DNA from: Fangia hongkongensis FSC776 = DSM 21703
Lineage (GTDB): Bacteria > Pseudomonadota > Gammaproteobacteria > Francisellales > Francisellaceae
Assembly: GCF_000379445.1 (NCBI RefSeq)
Contig: NZ_KB902240.1
Coordinates: 217,152 to 281,151, forward strand
DNA: 64,000 nt
Direction of reading: 5' to 3'
In this document: piece by piece, positions 10,568 to 18,792 of the stretch
Position numbering within the stretch: position 1 is the stretch's first letter
How the letters are laid out: every line of letters begins with the position of its first letter
Position numbers and translations under genes: made by a program
The notes under the pieces: model-generated
Told to the model about the DNA's origin: nothing
What the model saw: only the letters and a program-made list of their open reading frames with translations
Databases searched by the model: none

Positions 10568-10642
10568 GAGGCAAGCTGCCTATACGGCAGTATTATCATT
10601 ATATAAAATGACATTTTCTAAGCTGCTTGTTCAGCAGTTGAC
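10568..10642 (-). ncRNA. Putative crRNA-like regulatory guide (two pseudo-repeats with a 19-nt pseudo-spacer)
   Basis: Read on the minus strand, 10642-10615 matches the array repeat at 23 of 28 positions and ends in an unchanged CTTAGAAA, the 8-nt handle of I-F crRNAs. Its stem is CTGCT/AGCAG, a compensated change from CTGCC/GGCAG. A second pseudo-repeat at 10595-10568 keeps positions 5-23 exactly (ACTGCCGTATAGGCAGCTT), including the full Cas6f hairpin and cleavage site. Between them lie 19 bases (10614-10596) instead of 32. Cas6f cutting would release a 47-nt RNA (10622-10576). The pseudo-spacer matches the csy1 promoter beside a CC PAM (see 10750-10770). A possible minus-strand -10, TACATT, lies at 10659-10654. 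Expression and function are inferred; the repeat and target matches are read directly. Confidence 0.75.
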
Positions 10643-10749
10643 AGACTCAGTCTAATGTAAAAAAGATGAGAAGAAAAGTAACAAATACGATGAGACAAAA
10701 AACTATTAGATAAACCTGAAACTTGCTTGTTTATCACATAAGAAATTAT

Positions 10750-10770
10750 TTATTATTTAAAATGACATGG
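10750..10770 (-). promoter_or_regulatory. Predicted target of the crRNA-like guide in the csy1 promoter, with CC PAM
   Basis: On the minus strand, CC (10770-10769) is followed by ATGTCATTTTA (10768-10758), identical to the first 11 bases of the pseudo-spacer. Over all 19 pseudo-spacer positions there are 17 identities, and the mismatches are at positions 12 and 18. In type I Cascade structures every sixth guide base is flipped out and does not pair, so these mismatches should be silent. CC directly 5' of the protospacer is the established I-F PAM. The site overlaps or abuts the likely -35 region of the csy operon. Confidence 0.7.
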
Positions 10771-10799
10771 ATTTCAAATAATTATATTTGATATATACT
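10762..10799 (+). promoter_or_regulatory. Promoter region of the csy1-csy4 operon
   Basis: A TTGACA-like ATGACA (10762-10767) is followed 15 bp later by TATATT (10783-10788). A second -10 candidate, TATACT, lies at 10794-10799 with only a weak -35 upstream. Either gives a start 20-40 bp before csy1. No open reading frame lies between the promoter and csy1. The ribosome site is weak (AAGGG, about ten bases from the ATG). Confidence 0.5.
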
Positions 10800-10830
10800 C
10801 CTTTGTAAGAAATAAAAAGGGCTTATTTTT

Positions 10831-12084
10831 ATGAATAAAATAATTACAGCATTTTTTACGGAAAAAAAAGAGGCGTGGTTAAAGAAAAACCTCAAAGCTT
10901 CTATGACTGACAATGAAATGGCAGTGCTCAAATCAGAATGTGAGCATACTTTTTCATTAAATGTGTGGCTGCCTAGTGCAGCAAAAAGAGCGGGACAAAT
11001 ATCTATAGCAACACACCCATGTACTTTTAGTCACCCAAGTGCCAGAAAAAACAAAAATGGCTATGTCACTTCAATAATAGCAAATATAGAACAAGCAAAT
11101 GATGGATTTTTGAAAACAGGTAATGTGTCTGTTATGAGTGATGCTTTGGGGAATGCTGCAGCATTAGATGTATATAAGTTTCTTTCGCTTGTTATGGAAG
11201 ATGGGAGAAGCCTTCTGAGTCATATCCAACAAGACTCTAAACTTGCAAAGGAGTTGCTAAATCTCGATGCTGCAAATTATGAAGAACTGAAAAGTGGTTT
11301 CTTAACCATGATAGCAAGCTCGACAGAAAATATAACCAGTTCAAAAATAAAGCAAGTCTATTTCCCTGTTGGTGATGACTATCACCAACTATCTTTATTA
11401 ACCAACTCAGGAATAGTATATGAGCTTAGAAATCGCCTTGATTCTTTGCGGTTTTCAGATAGTGTAAAAGAGCTGCGAGCTAAAAAGTATAATAATGAAT
11501 ATAGCGAACAAGGTTATAGCGAAATTTATAATTTAACAACAATAGGTTATGGTGGAACTAAACCGCAAAACATAAGTGTGTTAAATAATCAACATGGTGG
11601 TAAGGCACACTTGTTATTATCTGTGCCCCCAAGCATAGAAAAACGTAATACTTATTTCCCAAAGCGTGACTTTTTTATTGAATCCATGCAAAAAGCTCAC
11701 TATATCGGGACATTCAAAGCATTACATAAAATTTTTCAATTAGATTATAACAATATCAAAATTCGAAATGCTCGAGACTATCATTTACAAGAGCTGATGA
11801 ACATGATAGTTGAGAATATGTGGGCAGTGCGTTTAGTTTCAGTCGCTCAATATCACGAAGAAACCTCAACCTTGGAAAAATGGCAACTTATTTGGTTACA
11901 TGAGAACTTTGAAAAAGAACGAGAGGACTCAGAACAGTGGTTAGAACAGCTAGTTAAAAACATTTCTCATTGGATTTCTCAAACCTACGAAAAAATAATG
12001 GAAAAACAAGCAATAAAACTAGGTGAGGCTGAATATAAGCACATATCAAATATTGTGGAACAAAATAAGGAGGCATTACGATGA
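10831..12084 (+). CDS. csy1: Csy1 (Cas8f), large subunit of the type I-F Cascade
   Basis: This is a 417-residue Csy1 protein, which together with Csy2 binds the crRNA 5' handle and recognises the CC PAM in the type I-F surveillance complex. It is identified by size, by position as first gene of the csy operon, and by family-like stretches such as LNVWLPSAAKRAGQISIATHP and KPQNISVLNNQHGG, with a helical C-terminal region. It overlaps csy2 by four bases (ATGA). The gene has its own promoter, separated from cas2-3 by 273 bp that carry the crRNA-like guide locus, so interference and adaptation genes can be regulated separately. Confidence 0.93.
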   Translation: MNKIITAFFTEKKEAWLKKNLKASMTDNEMAVLKSECEHTFSLNVWLPSAAKRAGQISIATHPCTFSHPSARKNKNGYVTSIIANIEQANDGFLKTGNVSVMSDALGNAAALDVYKFLSLVMEDGRSLLSHIQQDSKLAKELLNLDAANYEELKSGFLTMIASSTENITSSKIKQVYFPVGDDYHQLSLLTNSGIVYELRNRLDSLRFSDSVKELRAKKYNNEYSEQGYSEIYNLTTIGYGGTKPQNISVLNNQHGGKAHLLLSVPPSIEKRNTYFPKRDFFIESMQKAHYIGTFKALHKIFQLDYNNIKIRNARDYHLQELMNMIVENMWAVRLVSVAQYHEETSTLEKWQLIWLHENFEKEREDSEQWLEQLVKNISHWISQTYEKIMEKQAIKLGEAEYKHISNIVEQNKEALR

Positions 12085-13007
12085 GCGAAATAAAAAAGTT
12101 ACTGTTGTTGCCACATATCAACATCCAAAATGCTAATGCACTCTCTAGTCCTTTAACAATTGGTTTTCCTGCTATAACTGCCTGGCTCGGTGCAGTGCAT
12201 GCCTTACAACGTAAACTTAATGCTTTAGGTTATGAAGACTTGAAGTTCATTGCAACAGGTATAGTCAGCCATCGTTGTGATATACAAACATATAAAAATG
12301 AAGGTGATTATGTTCATTCTATTATTGGCACGGCTAATCCACTAGATAAATCAGGTGCTCGTAGTGCATTTATTGAGGAAGCACGCTGTCACTTAGATGT
12401 ATCTCTTTTAATTGAATATAATGGAATTACAAAAGATGATGAAAACGAATTAATAGAAAAAATAAAACATATACTACATGCCAAGATGAAATTAGCAGGG
12501 GGCGATATTCTCTCTTTTAAGCCCCCTGCCTTTTTCAAAGTAGAAACAGGAAATGGTAAGGATATGCATACACTGAGGCGTAAACTTATGCCCGGCTATG
12601 CATTAATTGAGCGTCGTGATTTAATGGTCGCAGCAATGGAAAACGGTCAAGATGCCATTGACGGGTTGTTGGAGTATTTATGTATTCATCACACTTGTGA
12701 GTATGATGATAAGGATAAGGTTATCTGGTCAAGTGCGCGTAAAGCCAAAGGCTGGATTGTGCCTATTGCTATTGGTTTTCATGGCATTTCTGCGTTAGGC
12801 ACAGCTAAAAATCAGCGAGATCCTGATACGCCACACAGGTTTGCTGAGAGTGTTGTGACATTAGGCGAATATAAAATGCCCCATCGAATAGAGTCAATAA
12901 ATGAGATTATGTGGCACTACAAGACAACTGAACAAGACAACTTATATCTATGTACTCAGTCCAAAAGCCAACCAGAATTAGATGAATTGTTTGATTTGTT
13001 TAATTAA
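12081..13007 (+). CDS. csy2: Csy2 (Cas5f), type I-F Cascade subunit
   Basis: This is a 308-residue Cas5-type RAMP protein that forms a heterodimer with Csy1 and holds the crRNA 5' handle. The N-terminal LLLLPHINIQNANALSSPLT and the following GFPAITAWLGAVHAL are family signatures, as is the glycine-rich AGGDILSFKPP near residue 140. It begins inside the csy1 stop (four-base overlap) and ends 27 bp before csy3. The gene is intact, with no change of codon style from its neighbours. Confidence 0.94.
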   Translation: MSEIKKLLLLPHINIQNANALSSPLTIGFPAITAWLGAVHALQRKLNALGYEDLKFIATGIVSHRCDIQTYKNEGDYVHSIIGTANPLDKSGARSAFIEEARCHLDVSLLIEYNGITKDDENELIEKIKHILHAKMKLAGGDILSFKPPAFFKVETGNGKDMHTLRRKLMPGYALIERRDLMVAAMENGQDAIDGLLEYLCIHHTCEYDDKDKVIWSSARKAKGWIVPIAIGFHGISALGTAKNQRDPDTPHRFAESVVTLGEYKMPHRIESINEIMWHYKTTEQDNLYLCTQSKSQPELDELFDLFN

Positions 13008-13034
13008 AGATAATTAATAAGAGGAAGCAAAAAT

Positions 13035-14066
13035 ATGGCAAAAAATAATAATACTGTATCTGTTCTAGCGTTTGAGAAAAAATTAGTCCCATCCGATGGC
13101 TATATGTATGGTACTAATTGGCATGATAGATCAAAACAAGTGCCATTGAAGTTAACGGAAAAATCTGTGCGTGGAACCATCTCGAATCGTTTAAAACCCG
13201 CAATTAAAAATGACCCAGTTAAACTCAATGCAGAGGTAGAAAAGGCAAACTTACAAACGGTCGATACCTGTGCGCTTTCTCCTGAACATGATACGTTGCA
13301 ACTGCGTTTTACGTTAAAAATTCTTGGTGGGCTTCAGGAGCCATCAGCCTGTAATAATGTAGAGTTTAAGCAAAGCTATGCTAAAGCGGTGAGTGATTAT
13401 ATTGAAAGAGAGGCTTTTACTGAACTCGGTAAACGTTATGCACAAAACCTTGCCAATGCTCGTTTTTTGTGGAGAAACCGTGTTGGTGCTGAAAATATTG
13501 AGGTACAAATCCATATTTTAAATAACAATATTGATCAAAAATGGACGTTTGATGCAACCAAATTTAGTACACGTAACTTTGATTGTAATGATGACAATGT
13601 GATTGCTTTGGGTAAATACATAGCCAAGGCGTTGGCAAGTAAAGATGATTTTCTAATGCTTAAGATAAATTGTTTTGTGAAAGTTGGCAGCGGGCAAGAG
13701 GTATATCCTAGTGAAGAATTAGTGTTAGATAAAGGAAACAGTAAAACTAAGAAAAGCAAGATACTATACTCAGTCAATGGAATTGCAGGCATGCATTCAC
13801 AAAAAATAGGTAATGCACTAAGAAGTATTGATACATGGTACGCCGAGTTTCATGACCCTGAGAAGACGGCAGGTGTGATTGCTATCGAGCCTTATGGCGC
13901 AGTAACTAATTTGGGCAAAGCCTACCGAACACCTAAAGAAAAACAAGACTTTTATACTTTTTTTGATCAATGGGCTAGAGGTACTAACCTTAAGCGCATT
14001 GAGGATGAGCACTATGTTATGGCTGTACTTGTTCGTGGCGGTGTTTTTGGTGAGAGCGATAAGTAA
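13035..14066 (+). CDS. csy3: Csy3 (Cas7f), backbone subunit of the type I-F Cascade
   Basis: The 343-residue Csy3 protein normally oligomerises as six copies along a 32-nt spacer and flips out every sixth base of the guide. The start VLAFEKKLVPSDGYMYGTNW, RGTISNRLKPA and ANARFLWRNRVGAE are recognisable family segments. AGGAAGC precedes the ATG, a stronger site than that of csy1, consistent with higher copy number in the complex. It is followed by csy4 after eight bases. The unusually short pseudo-guide upstream of csy1 would hold fewer Csy3 copies, if it is used. Confidence 0.95.
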   Translation: MAKNNNTVSVLAFEKKLVPSDGYMYGTNWHDRSKQVPLKLTEKSVRGTISNRLKPAIKNDPVKLNAEVEKANLQTVDTCALSPEHDTLQLRFTLKILGGLQEPSACNNVEFKQSYAKAVSDYIEREAFTELGKRYAQNLANARFLWRNRVGAENIEVQIHILNNNIDQKWTFDATKFSTRNFDCNDDNVIALGKYIAKALASKDDFLMLKINCFVKVGSGQEVYPSEELVLDKGNSKTKKSKILYSVNGIAGMHSQKIGNALRSIDTWYAEFHDPEKTAGVIAIEPYGAVTNLGKAYRTPKEKQDFYTFFDQWARGTNLKRIEDEHYVMAVLVRGGVFGESDK

Positions 14067-14074
14067 GGTAAGAT

Positions 14075-14668
14075 ATGAAATATTATATTGATATAACAAT
14101 ACTGCCAGATGCAGAGGCAAGTTTAGATTTTCTTTGGCGCAAAATATTTCAACAAATTCATTTAGCGCTGGTTGAAAATAAAAACAAGGATAACAGCTCA
14201 TCCATTGCTATTAGCTTCCCACTCTACTGTAAGGCTACGTTTCCATTGGGAAATAAACTAAGGCTATTTGCACTATCAGAGAGCCCATTGAAAACAGCAA
14301 ACATTGATTATTGGCTGAAGAGATTAAAAGACTACTGTCATATCACATCAGTTAAAGCTGTTCCTATTCAACATACATTTGCTTGCTTTAGTAGGAAACA
14401 GGTGAAATCCATAGAAAATAAAGCTAGACGACGAGCTAAAAAATTGAACGTTGACTATAAAGAAGCTCTTAAGTTTTTTAAGCATAAAGAATCAGAATTA
14501 TCATGTACACTCCCTTTCATTCAAGCAGTCAGCCAGTCTACATCTACCCCGCAAAAGCACCAAAACACTTTTCCTTTATTTATTGAAAAAAAAGAAAGTG
14601 ATGTAGTAATAAATGGATCATATGATTGCTATGGTCTAAGCAAAACTGCAACGGTCCCAATATTTTAA
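14075..14668 (+). CDS. csy4: Csy4 (Cas6f), crRNA-processing endoribonuclease
   Basis: This is a 197-residue Cas6f that cuts 3' of the repeat hairpin and stays bound to it. His29 (IFQQIHLAL) occupies the position of the catalytic histidine of P. aeruginosa Csy4. An arginine-rich helix (ENKARRRAKKLN) for the RNA major groove is present near residues 120-130, and the C-terminus carries the typical YGLSKTATVP motif. It ends the csy operon and is followed by the array leader. A short inverted repeat (AACCTT/AAGGTT) overlaps the stop codon but has no U-run after it. Confidence 0.95.
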   Translation: MKYYIDITILPDAEASLDFLWRKIFQQIHLALVENKNKDNSSSIAISFPLYCKATFPLGNKLRLFALSESPLKTANIDYWLKRLKDYCHITSVKAVPIQHTFACFSRKQVKSIENKARRRAKKLNVDYKEALKFFKHKESELSCTLPFIQAVSQSTSTPQKHQNTFPLFIEKKESDVVINGSYDCYGLSKTATVPIF

Positions 14669-14799
14669 CCTTTATTTTTGGAAGGTTGAATCAGCTCTTT
14701 AAAAATCAAGCATCTAGAGTTTAAGTAAAATTATTGGTGTTTTTATACAAATCGCCCTTAAACGCTGACTATTACTGTATTTATGGGTATAATTTTACT
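14669..14799 (+). promoter_or_regulatory. CRISPR leader with array promoter
   Basis: This AT-rich 131-bp segment lies between csy4 and the first repeat. A consensus TATAAT at 14788-14793 lies 17 bp after CTGACT (14765-14770), which places the transcript start at or just before the first repeat (14800). Leader identity is supported by the perfect repeats at this end and decayed repeats at the far end, so new spacers should enter here. Confidence 0.65.
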
Positions 14800-16748
14800 G
14801 TTCACTGCCGCACAGGCAGCTTAGAAACTTCATACGTAAAATAATCTCTAAGATCATCTGTTCACTGCCGCACAGGCAGCTTAGAAAGTCAATGATACCC
14901 TTGCAGTAGGTTGTCAACAGTTCACTGCCGCACAGGCAGCTTAGAAAGTCTGAAAAAGGGAAGTTAGCTACAATTACGTGTTCACTGCCGCACAGGCAGC
15001 TTAGAAACTTAACAATTAAATCCATCAACGAGGCGTTGAGTTCACTGCCGCACAGGCAGCTTAGAAAGCATCACTTAAGATACACTTTAAAAAGCCCCCG
15101 TTCACTGCCGCACAGGCAGCTTAGAAACACCGAGGGCTGACTTTATCTAATGGGAATTTGTTCACTGCCGCACAGGCAGCTTAGAAATTATTGTTAAAGG
15201 GCTCAGCCAGTATCTCTTAGTTCACTGCCGCACAGGCAGCTTAGAAATCATGATCTTCTTATTAACGTTGATTATATTGGTTCACTGCCGCACAGGCAGC
15301 TTAGAAAAATCTGAGTAAGGAGATAGACATGAGATTCAAGTTCACTGCCGCACAGGCAGCTTAGAAACAAAGGACGGGGGATTGTCAGACGTGGTGGAAG
15401 TTCACTGCCGCACAGGCAGCTTAGAAATAGTCAAGAAGAAGCTATTGCGTAATTGATTAGTTCACTGCCGCACAGGCAGCTTAGAAAATTGTATGTAAAG
15501 TTATCTTTAATTAAATCGTGTTCACTGCCGCACAGGCAGCTTAGAAAATATACTTCTTTAGCTGCGTCAAGATATGATCGTTCACTGCCGCACAGGCAGC
15601 TTAGAAAAGATTCTTGGTTATACGGAACTATACTTATATGTTCACTGCCGCACAGGCAGCTTAGAAAATTATATACATAGATACCACTGTGTCAACAAAG
15701 TTCACTGCCGCACAGGCAGCTTAGAAATACCAGTTGAAGTATCTCCGGTATGTCCTCCAGTTCACTGCCGCACAGGCAGCTTAGAAAAGCTTATTGCGCT
15801 TAGGCATAATGACGGTTTCGTTCACTGCCGCACAGGCAGCTTAGAAAATATCAGCAGCAATTAGCAGCTTAATAGCGTAGTTCACTGCCGCACAGGCAGC
15901 TTAGAAAACTCATTTTTATCTAGATCTGCTAAAGCTCTTGTTCACTGCCGCACAGGCAGCTTAGAAATCAATTAAAAAGTCAATATCCTGCTCACCATCG
16001 TTCACTGCCGCACAGGCAGCTTAGAAATCAAAGACATTAGTTGAAGCCCAGTTGCTACCGTTCACTGCCGCACAGGCAGCTTAGAAATCTATCTTTTCAT
16101 GAGACTTCTTTGCGATTTTGTTCACTGCCGCACAGGCAGCTTAGAAATCATCATAGGATCGAGTAACCGTTTGATTGGCTGTTCACTGCCGCACAGGCAG
16201 CTTAGAAATTCACCCACATCTTCTTTTTCGCCCACCCAGTGTTCACTGCCGTATAGGCAGCTTAGAAATTTAAAAGACATCAAGGCTCCGCAAGGATTGC
16301 GTTCACTGCCGTATAGGCAGCTTAGAAACAACTGACATAGCCCTCTACCTCTGGCGCAAAGTTCACTGCCGTATAGGCAGCTTAGAAATCTTCTTTGTAC
16401 TTTTCGCTGTGTTTTCTCTAGTTCACTGCCGTATAGGCAGCTTAGAAATCGCCATCATGATATTTGACGTTGAGTGATTCGTTCACTGCCGTATAGGCAG
16501 CTTAGAAAATGCCCTTTAAGCTTGTGGTCATATTAAGATAGTTCACTGCCGTATAGGCAGCTTAGAAATAAAGTAGGAAGGCCATCAGCAGCATTATAAA
16601 GTTCACTGCCGTATAGGCAGCTTAGAAATCGATAAAGAAATCAGGCGAGCTAAAAGTGCCGTTCACTGCCGTATAGGCAGCTTAGAAATGCAATTAATAC
16701 AGGGGTATTGACTGGAAAGAGTTCACTGCCGCACAGACAGCTTAGAAA
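14800..16748 (+). CRISPR. Type I-F CRISPR array: 33 repeats, 32 spacers
   Basis: The 28-bp repeat begins GTTCACTGCC and ends CTTAGAAA; it contains a CTGCC/GGCAG stem. Spacers are 32 bp, except the 23rd (16148-16180), which is 33 bp. The first 24 repeats have the loop GCACA, the next eight (from 16241 to 16661) have GTATA, and the last (16721) has GCACA with a stem mutation (GACAG). The perfect repeats lie next to the leader at csy4, so transcription is on the plus strand. One spacer (starting 15328) reads AAGGAGATAGACATGAGA, which looks like a ribosome site with a start codon of a targeted gene. I see no spacer matching the rest of this window. Open frames inside the array are artefacts. Confidence 0.99.
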
Positions 16749-16779
16749 GGTTGTAGAAATCATATAATATTCATGAGTT

Positions 16780-16807
16780 TTTCACCACCGCATAGAGTGA
16801 AAACGAC
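16780..16807 (+). repeat. Degenerate 34th CRISPR repeat converted into another hairpin
   Basis: It starts 59 bp after the last clear repeat, leaving a 31-bp spacer-like interval. Positions 2-6 (TTCAC) and CCGCATAG still match the repeat, while the 3' half has diverged. The new sequence can form TTTTCAC/GTGAAAA. It looks like the oldest, decayed end of the array. Confidence 0.55.
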
Positions 16808-16811
16808 TAAT

Positions 16812-16831
16812 GCATTGCGCTAAAGCAATGC
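16812..16831. terminator. Stem-loop downstream of the array
   Basis: A perfect inverted repeat, GCATTGC/GCAATGC, has a six-base loop. It could end array transcription, but no U-run follows, so intrinsic termination is uncertain. A looser inverted repeat (CTTCCCCTTT with AAAAGGGAAAG) follows near 16871-16908. Confidence 0.35.
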
Positions 16832-16919
16832 GCGTTTGAGGGCCATTTGTTATGGATTTTCAAATTGAGTGCTTCCCCTTTAAGGCATGGATAACCGAAA
16901 AGGGAAAGGCTTAGAAATA

Positions 16920-17714
16920 TCAGCTCTCTTTTTGAGTCACCAACATCCCCTTTTGCACCGCTTCTCTTTGCGCTACTTCATTTGCCCATCTGATAAGCGA
17001 TGGATAGCTTTTCACATCTAAAAACCTCGCTGCTTCATAGACTTTATTCAGCACAACACCGCCATACCATGGGAAAATAGCAATATCGGCAATGGTGTAT
17101 TGATCCCCACAAATATACTGATTGTTTTTAAAATGCTGATTTAACACATCCAGCTGCCTTTTTGCCTCCATGGTAAAGCGATCAATACAATACTCGATTG
17201 GCATCGGTGCATATTTATAAAAATGACCAAAACCTCCGCCTAAATAAGGCGCACTCCCCACCTGCCAAAATAGCCAAGATAAACACTTTGTTCTATTTGT
17301 TATATCCTCCGGCAGTAGCGTGCCAAATTTCTCAGCCAAATACAGCAAAATGGCGCCTGATTCAAAAATAGAGATATGTGGCGTGAGTGATTGATCAACC
17401 AATGCTGGAATTTTAGAATTTGGATTAATCTCAACAAAGCCACTTGAGAACTGATCCCCTTTTCCTATATCAATGAGATGTGCATCATACTTTGCGCCTT
17501 GATAACCTAATGCTAAAAGCTCCTCCAACATAATCCCAACCTTGACACCATTGGGTGTTGCTAGTGAATAAAGCTGAAGTGGGTTACCCCCAACTGGCAG
17601 CTTCTGTTGATATCTTGCACCAGCTGTTGGCTGATTAATTGAGCCCCATGTGCCGCCTAAATCTTCTTTTTGTTGCCAAACCTCTGGCACAACATAGTCT
17701 TTTTCAGTTGTCAT
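16920..17714 (-). CDS. yghU: Glutathione S-transferase family protein, YghU type
   Basis: This is a 264-residue GST-like protein with an extra N-terminal arm. The thioredoxin-fold domain begins near LQLYSLATPNGVKVGIMLEE, and the PNG replaces the usual catalytic Ser/Tyr segment as in YghU, a disulfide-bond reductase binding two glutathiones. FESGAILLYLAEKFG is the GST signature around residue 130. I chose the ATG at 17714, preceded by AAGGTGG, over a GTG 12 bases upstream. The gene begins 13 bp after the stop of the MDR oxidoreductase and is likely co-transcribed with it, suggesting a joint role in dealing with reactive carbonyl compounds. Confidence 0.9.
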   Translation of the reverse strand: MTTEKDYVVPEVWQQKEDLGGTWGSINQPTAGARYQQKLPVGGNPLQLYSLATPNGVKVGIMLEELLALGYQGAKYDAHLIDIGKGDQFSSGFVEINPNSKIPALVDQSLTPHISIFESGAILLYLAEKFGTLLPEDITNRTKCLSWLFWQVGSAPYLGGGFGHFYKYAPMPIEYCIDRFTMEAKRQLDVLNQHFKNNQYICGDQYTIADIAIFPWYGGVVLNKVYEAARFLDVKSYPSLIRWANEVAQREAVQKGMLVTQKES

Positions 17715-17727
17715 ATTTGCTTCCACC

Positions 17728-18720
17728 TTATAGTTTAACCAACATTTTGCCTATATTTTCACCCTTGAATAAGTTAATAAATGCTTCAGGGGCCTTATCA
17801 ATTCCTTGATAAACATGTGTTTTATAATGAACTTTCCCCGTTTCAAGCCATTTATCCATCTGAGTATAAAACTCAGGCTTCACATCATCATAATCAGAAA
17901 CGATAAAGCCTTTAAGTAACAATCTTTTACCAATAATTTGTGCTAAGTTAGTGGGTCCTGGCTCTGGGTGATCTAGATTATATTGTGAAATCATCCCACA
18001 TACGACAATACGCCCATGAGCATTCATATGATTAATCGCAGCCTCAAGGTGTTTGCCCCCAACATTTTCAAAATAAACATCAATACCATTTGCTGCCACC
18101 TTCTTTAATATACTATTCAAATCAGGGTGCTTTTTGTAATTAAATGCTTCATCAACACCAAGCACTTCTTTTAACCACTTGACCTTTTCATCACTGCCAA
18201 CACTGGCAATCACCTTGCAGCCTTTTAGTTTTGCAATTTGACAGACAAGCGAGCCCACAGCGCCTGAAGCCGCAGAGACAAAAACACACTCACCTTCTTT
18301 TGGTTTACCAATTTTCAAAAGACCGGTATAAGCGGTCATCCCCGGCATCCCCATCACGCCAAGATAGTCCTCCTCATGCGCCCTTGCTGGCAGTTTAATT
18401 AACTCTCGCTCATTAGCAATAAACGCCTCTCGCCAGCCTTTCATGCTAAGCACCATATCCCCTTTTTGATAGCGTTGACTTTTTGACTCTTGAACAATAC
18501 CAACAGCTGAACCCTCCAGTGCTTGTTTAAGCTGAAAAGGTGGAATATAGGATTTTCGATCAATCATTCTGCCGCGCATATACGGATCAACCGACATCCA
18601 GTTATTTTTCACTAAAACTTCACTTTCCTGAAGCGCAGACAGCGTTTTATCAACAATCGCAAAATCGCTTAATTTGACCTCGCCTTGAATATAATGCTTA
18701 AGTGTTACTTCTTTTGTCAT
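17728..18720 (-). CDS. NADP-dependent oxidoreductase of the MDR superfamily (CurA/leukotriene B4 dehydrogenase type)
   Basis: This 330-residue zinc-free medium-chain reductase belongs to the group that reduces alkenals, enones and curcumin with NADPH. The nucleotide-binding motif is in VSAASGAVGSLVCQIAKLKG near residue 150, followed by the family's NYKK segment, and the N-terminus has MSVDPYMRGRM. AGGTGA precedes the ATG. It lies upstream of a YghU-like GST and downstream of an ArsR-type regulator on the same strand, but a 167-bp MITE separates it from the regulator. Confidence 0.9.
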   Translation of the reverse strand: MTKEVTLKHYIQGEVKLSDFAIVDKTLSALQESEVLVKNNWMSVDPYMRGRMIDRKSYIPPFQLKQALEGSAVGIVQESKSQRYQKGDMVLSMKGWREAFIANERELIKLPARAHEEDYLGVMGMPGMTAYTGLLKIGKPKEGECVFVSAASGAVGSLVCQIAKLKGCKVIASVGSDEKVKWLKEVLGVDEAFNYKKHPDLNSILKKVAANGIDVYFENVGGKHLEAAINHMNAHGRIVVCGMISQYNLDHPEPGPTNLAQIIGKRLLLKGFIVSDYDDVKPEFYTQMDKWLETGKVHYKTHVYQGIDKAPEAFINLFKGENIGKMLVKL

Positions 18721-18792
18721 ATTTTCACCTTTGAGAATATTTCCATCGCGTAAACTAAAGATATGTCAAAGTGACAGGCAAAACAAATGGTT

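Noticed and set aside
10643..10830. A toxin gene (CreT type) guarded by the crRNA-like guide
   Set aside because: No small open frame with a ribosome site lies between the predicted target and csy1; the targeted promoter reads straight into csy1, so cas autoregulation fits better than a toxin-antitoxin pair. A non-coding toxin RNA cannot be fully excluded.
14795..16335. Open frames on both strands with repeating LSCLCGSE or HCRTGSLE segments
   Set aside because: They are translations of the 60-bp CRISPR repeat-spacer period, with no start signals, not proteins.
16909..16918. GCTTAGAAAT after the array, like a repeat 3' end
   Set aside because: Only nine bases match, no hairpin precedes it and the spacing does not fit the 60-bp period; it overlaps the region before the GST stop and is most likely chance.
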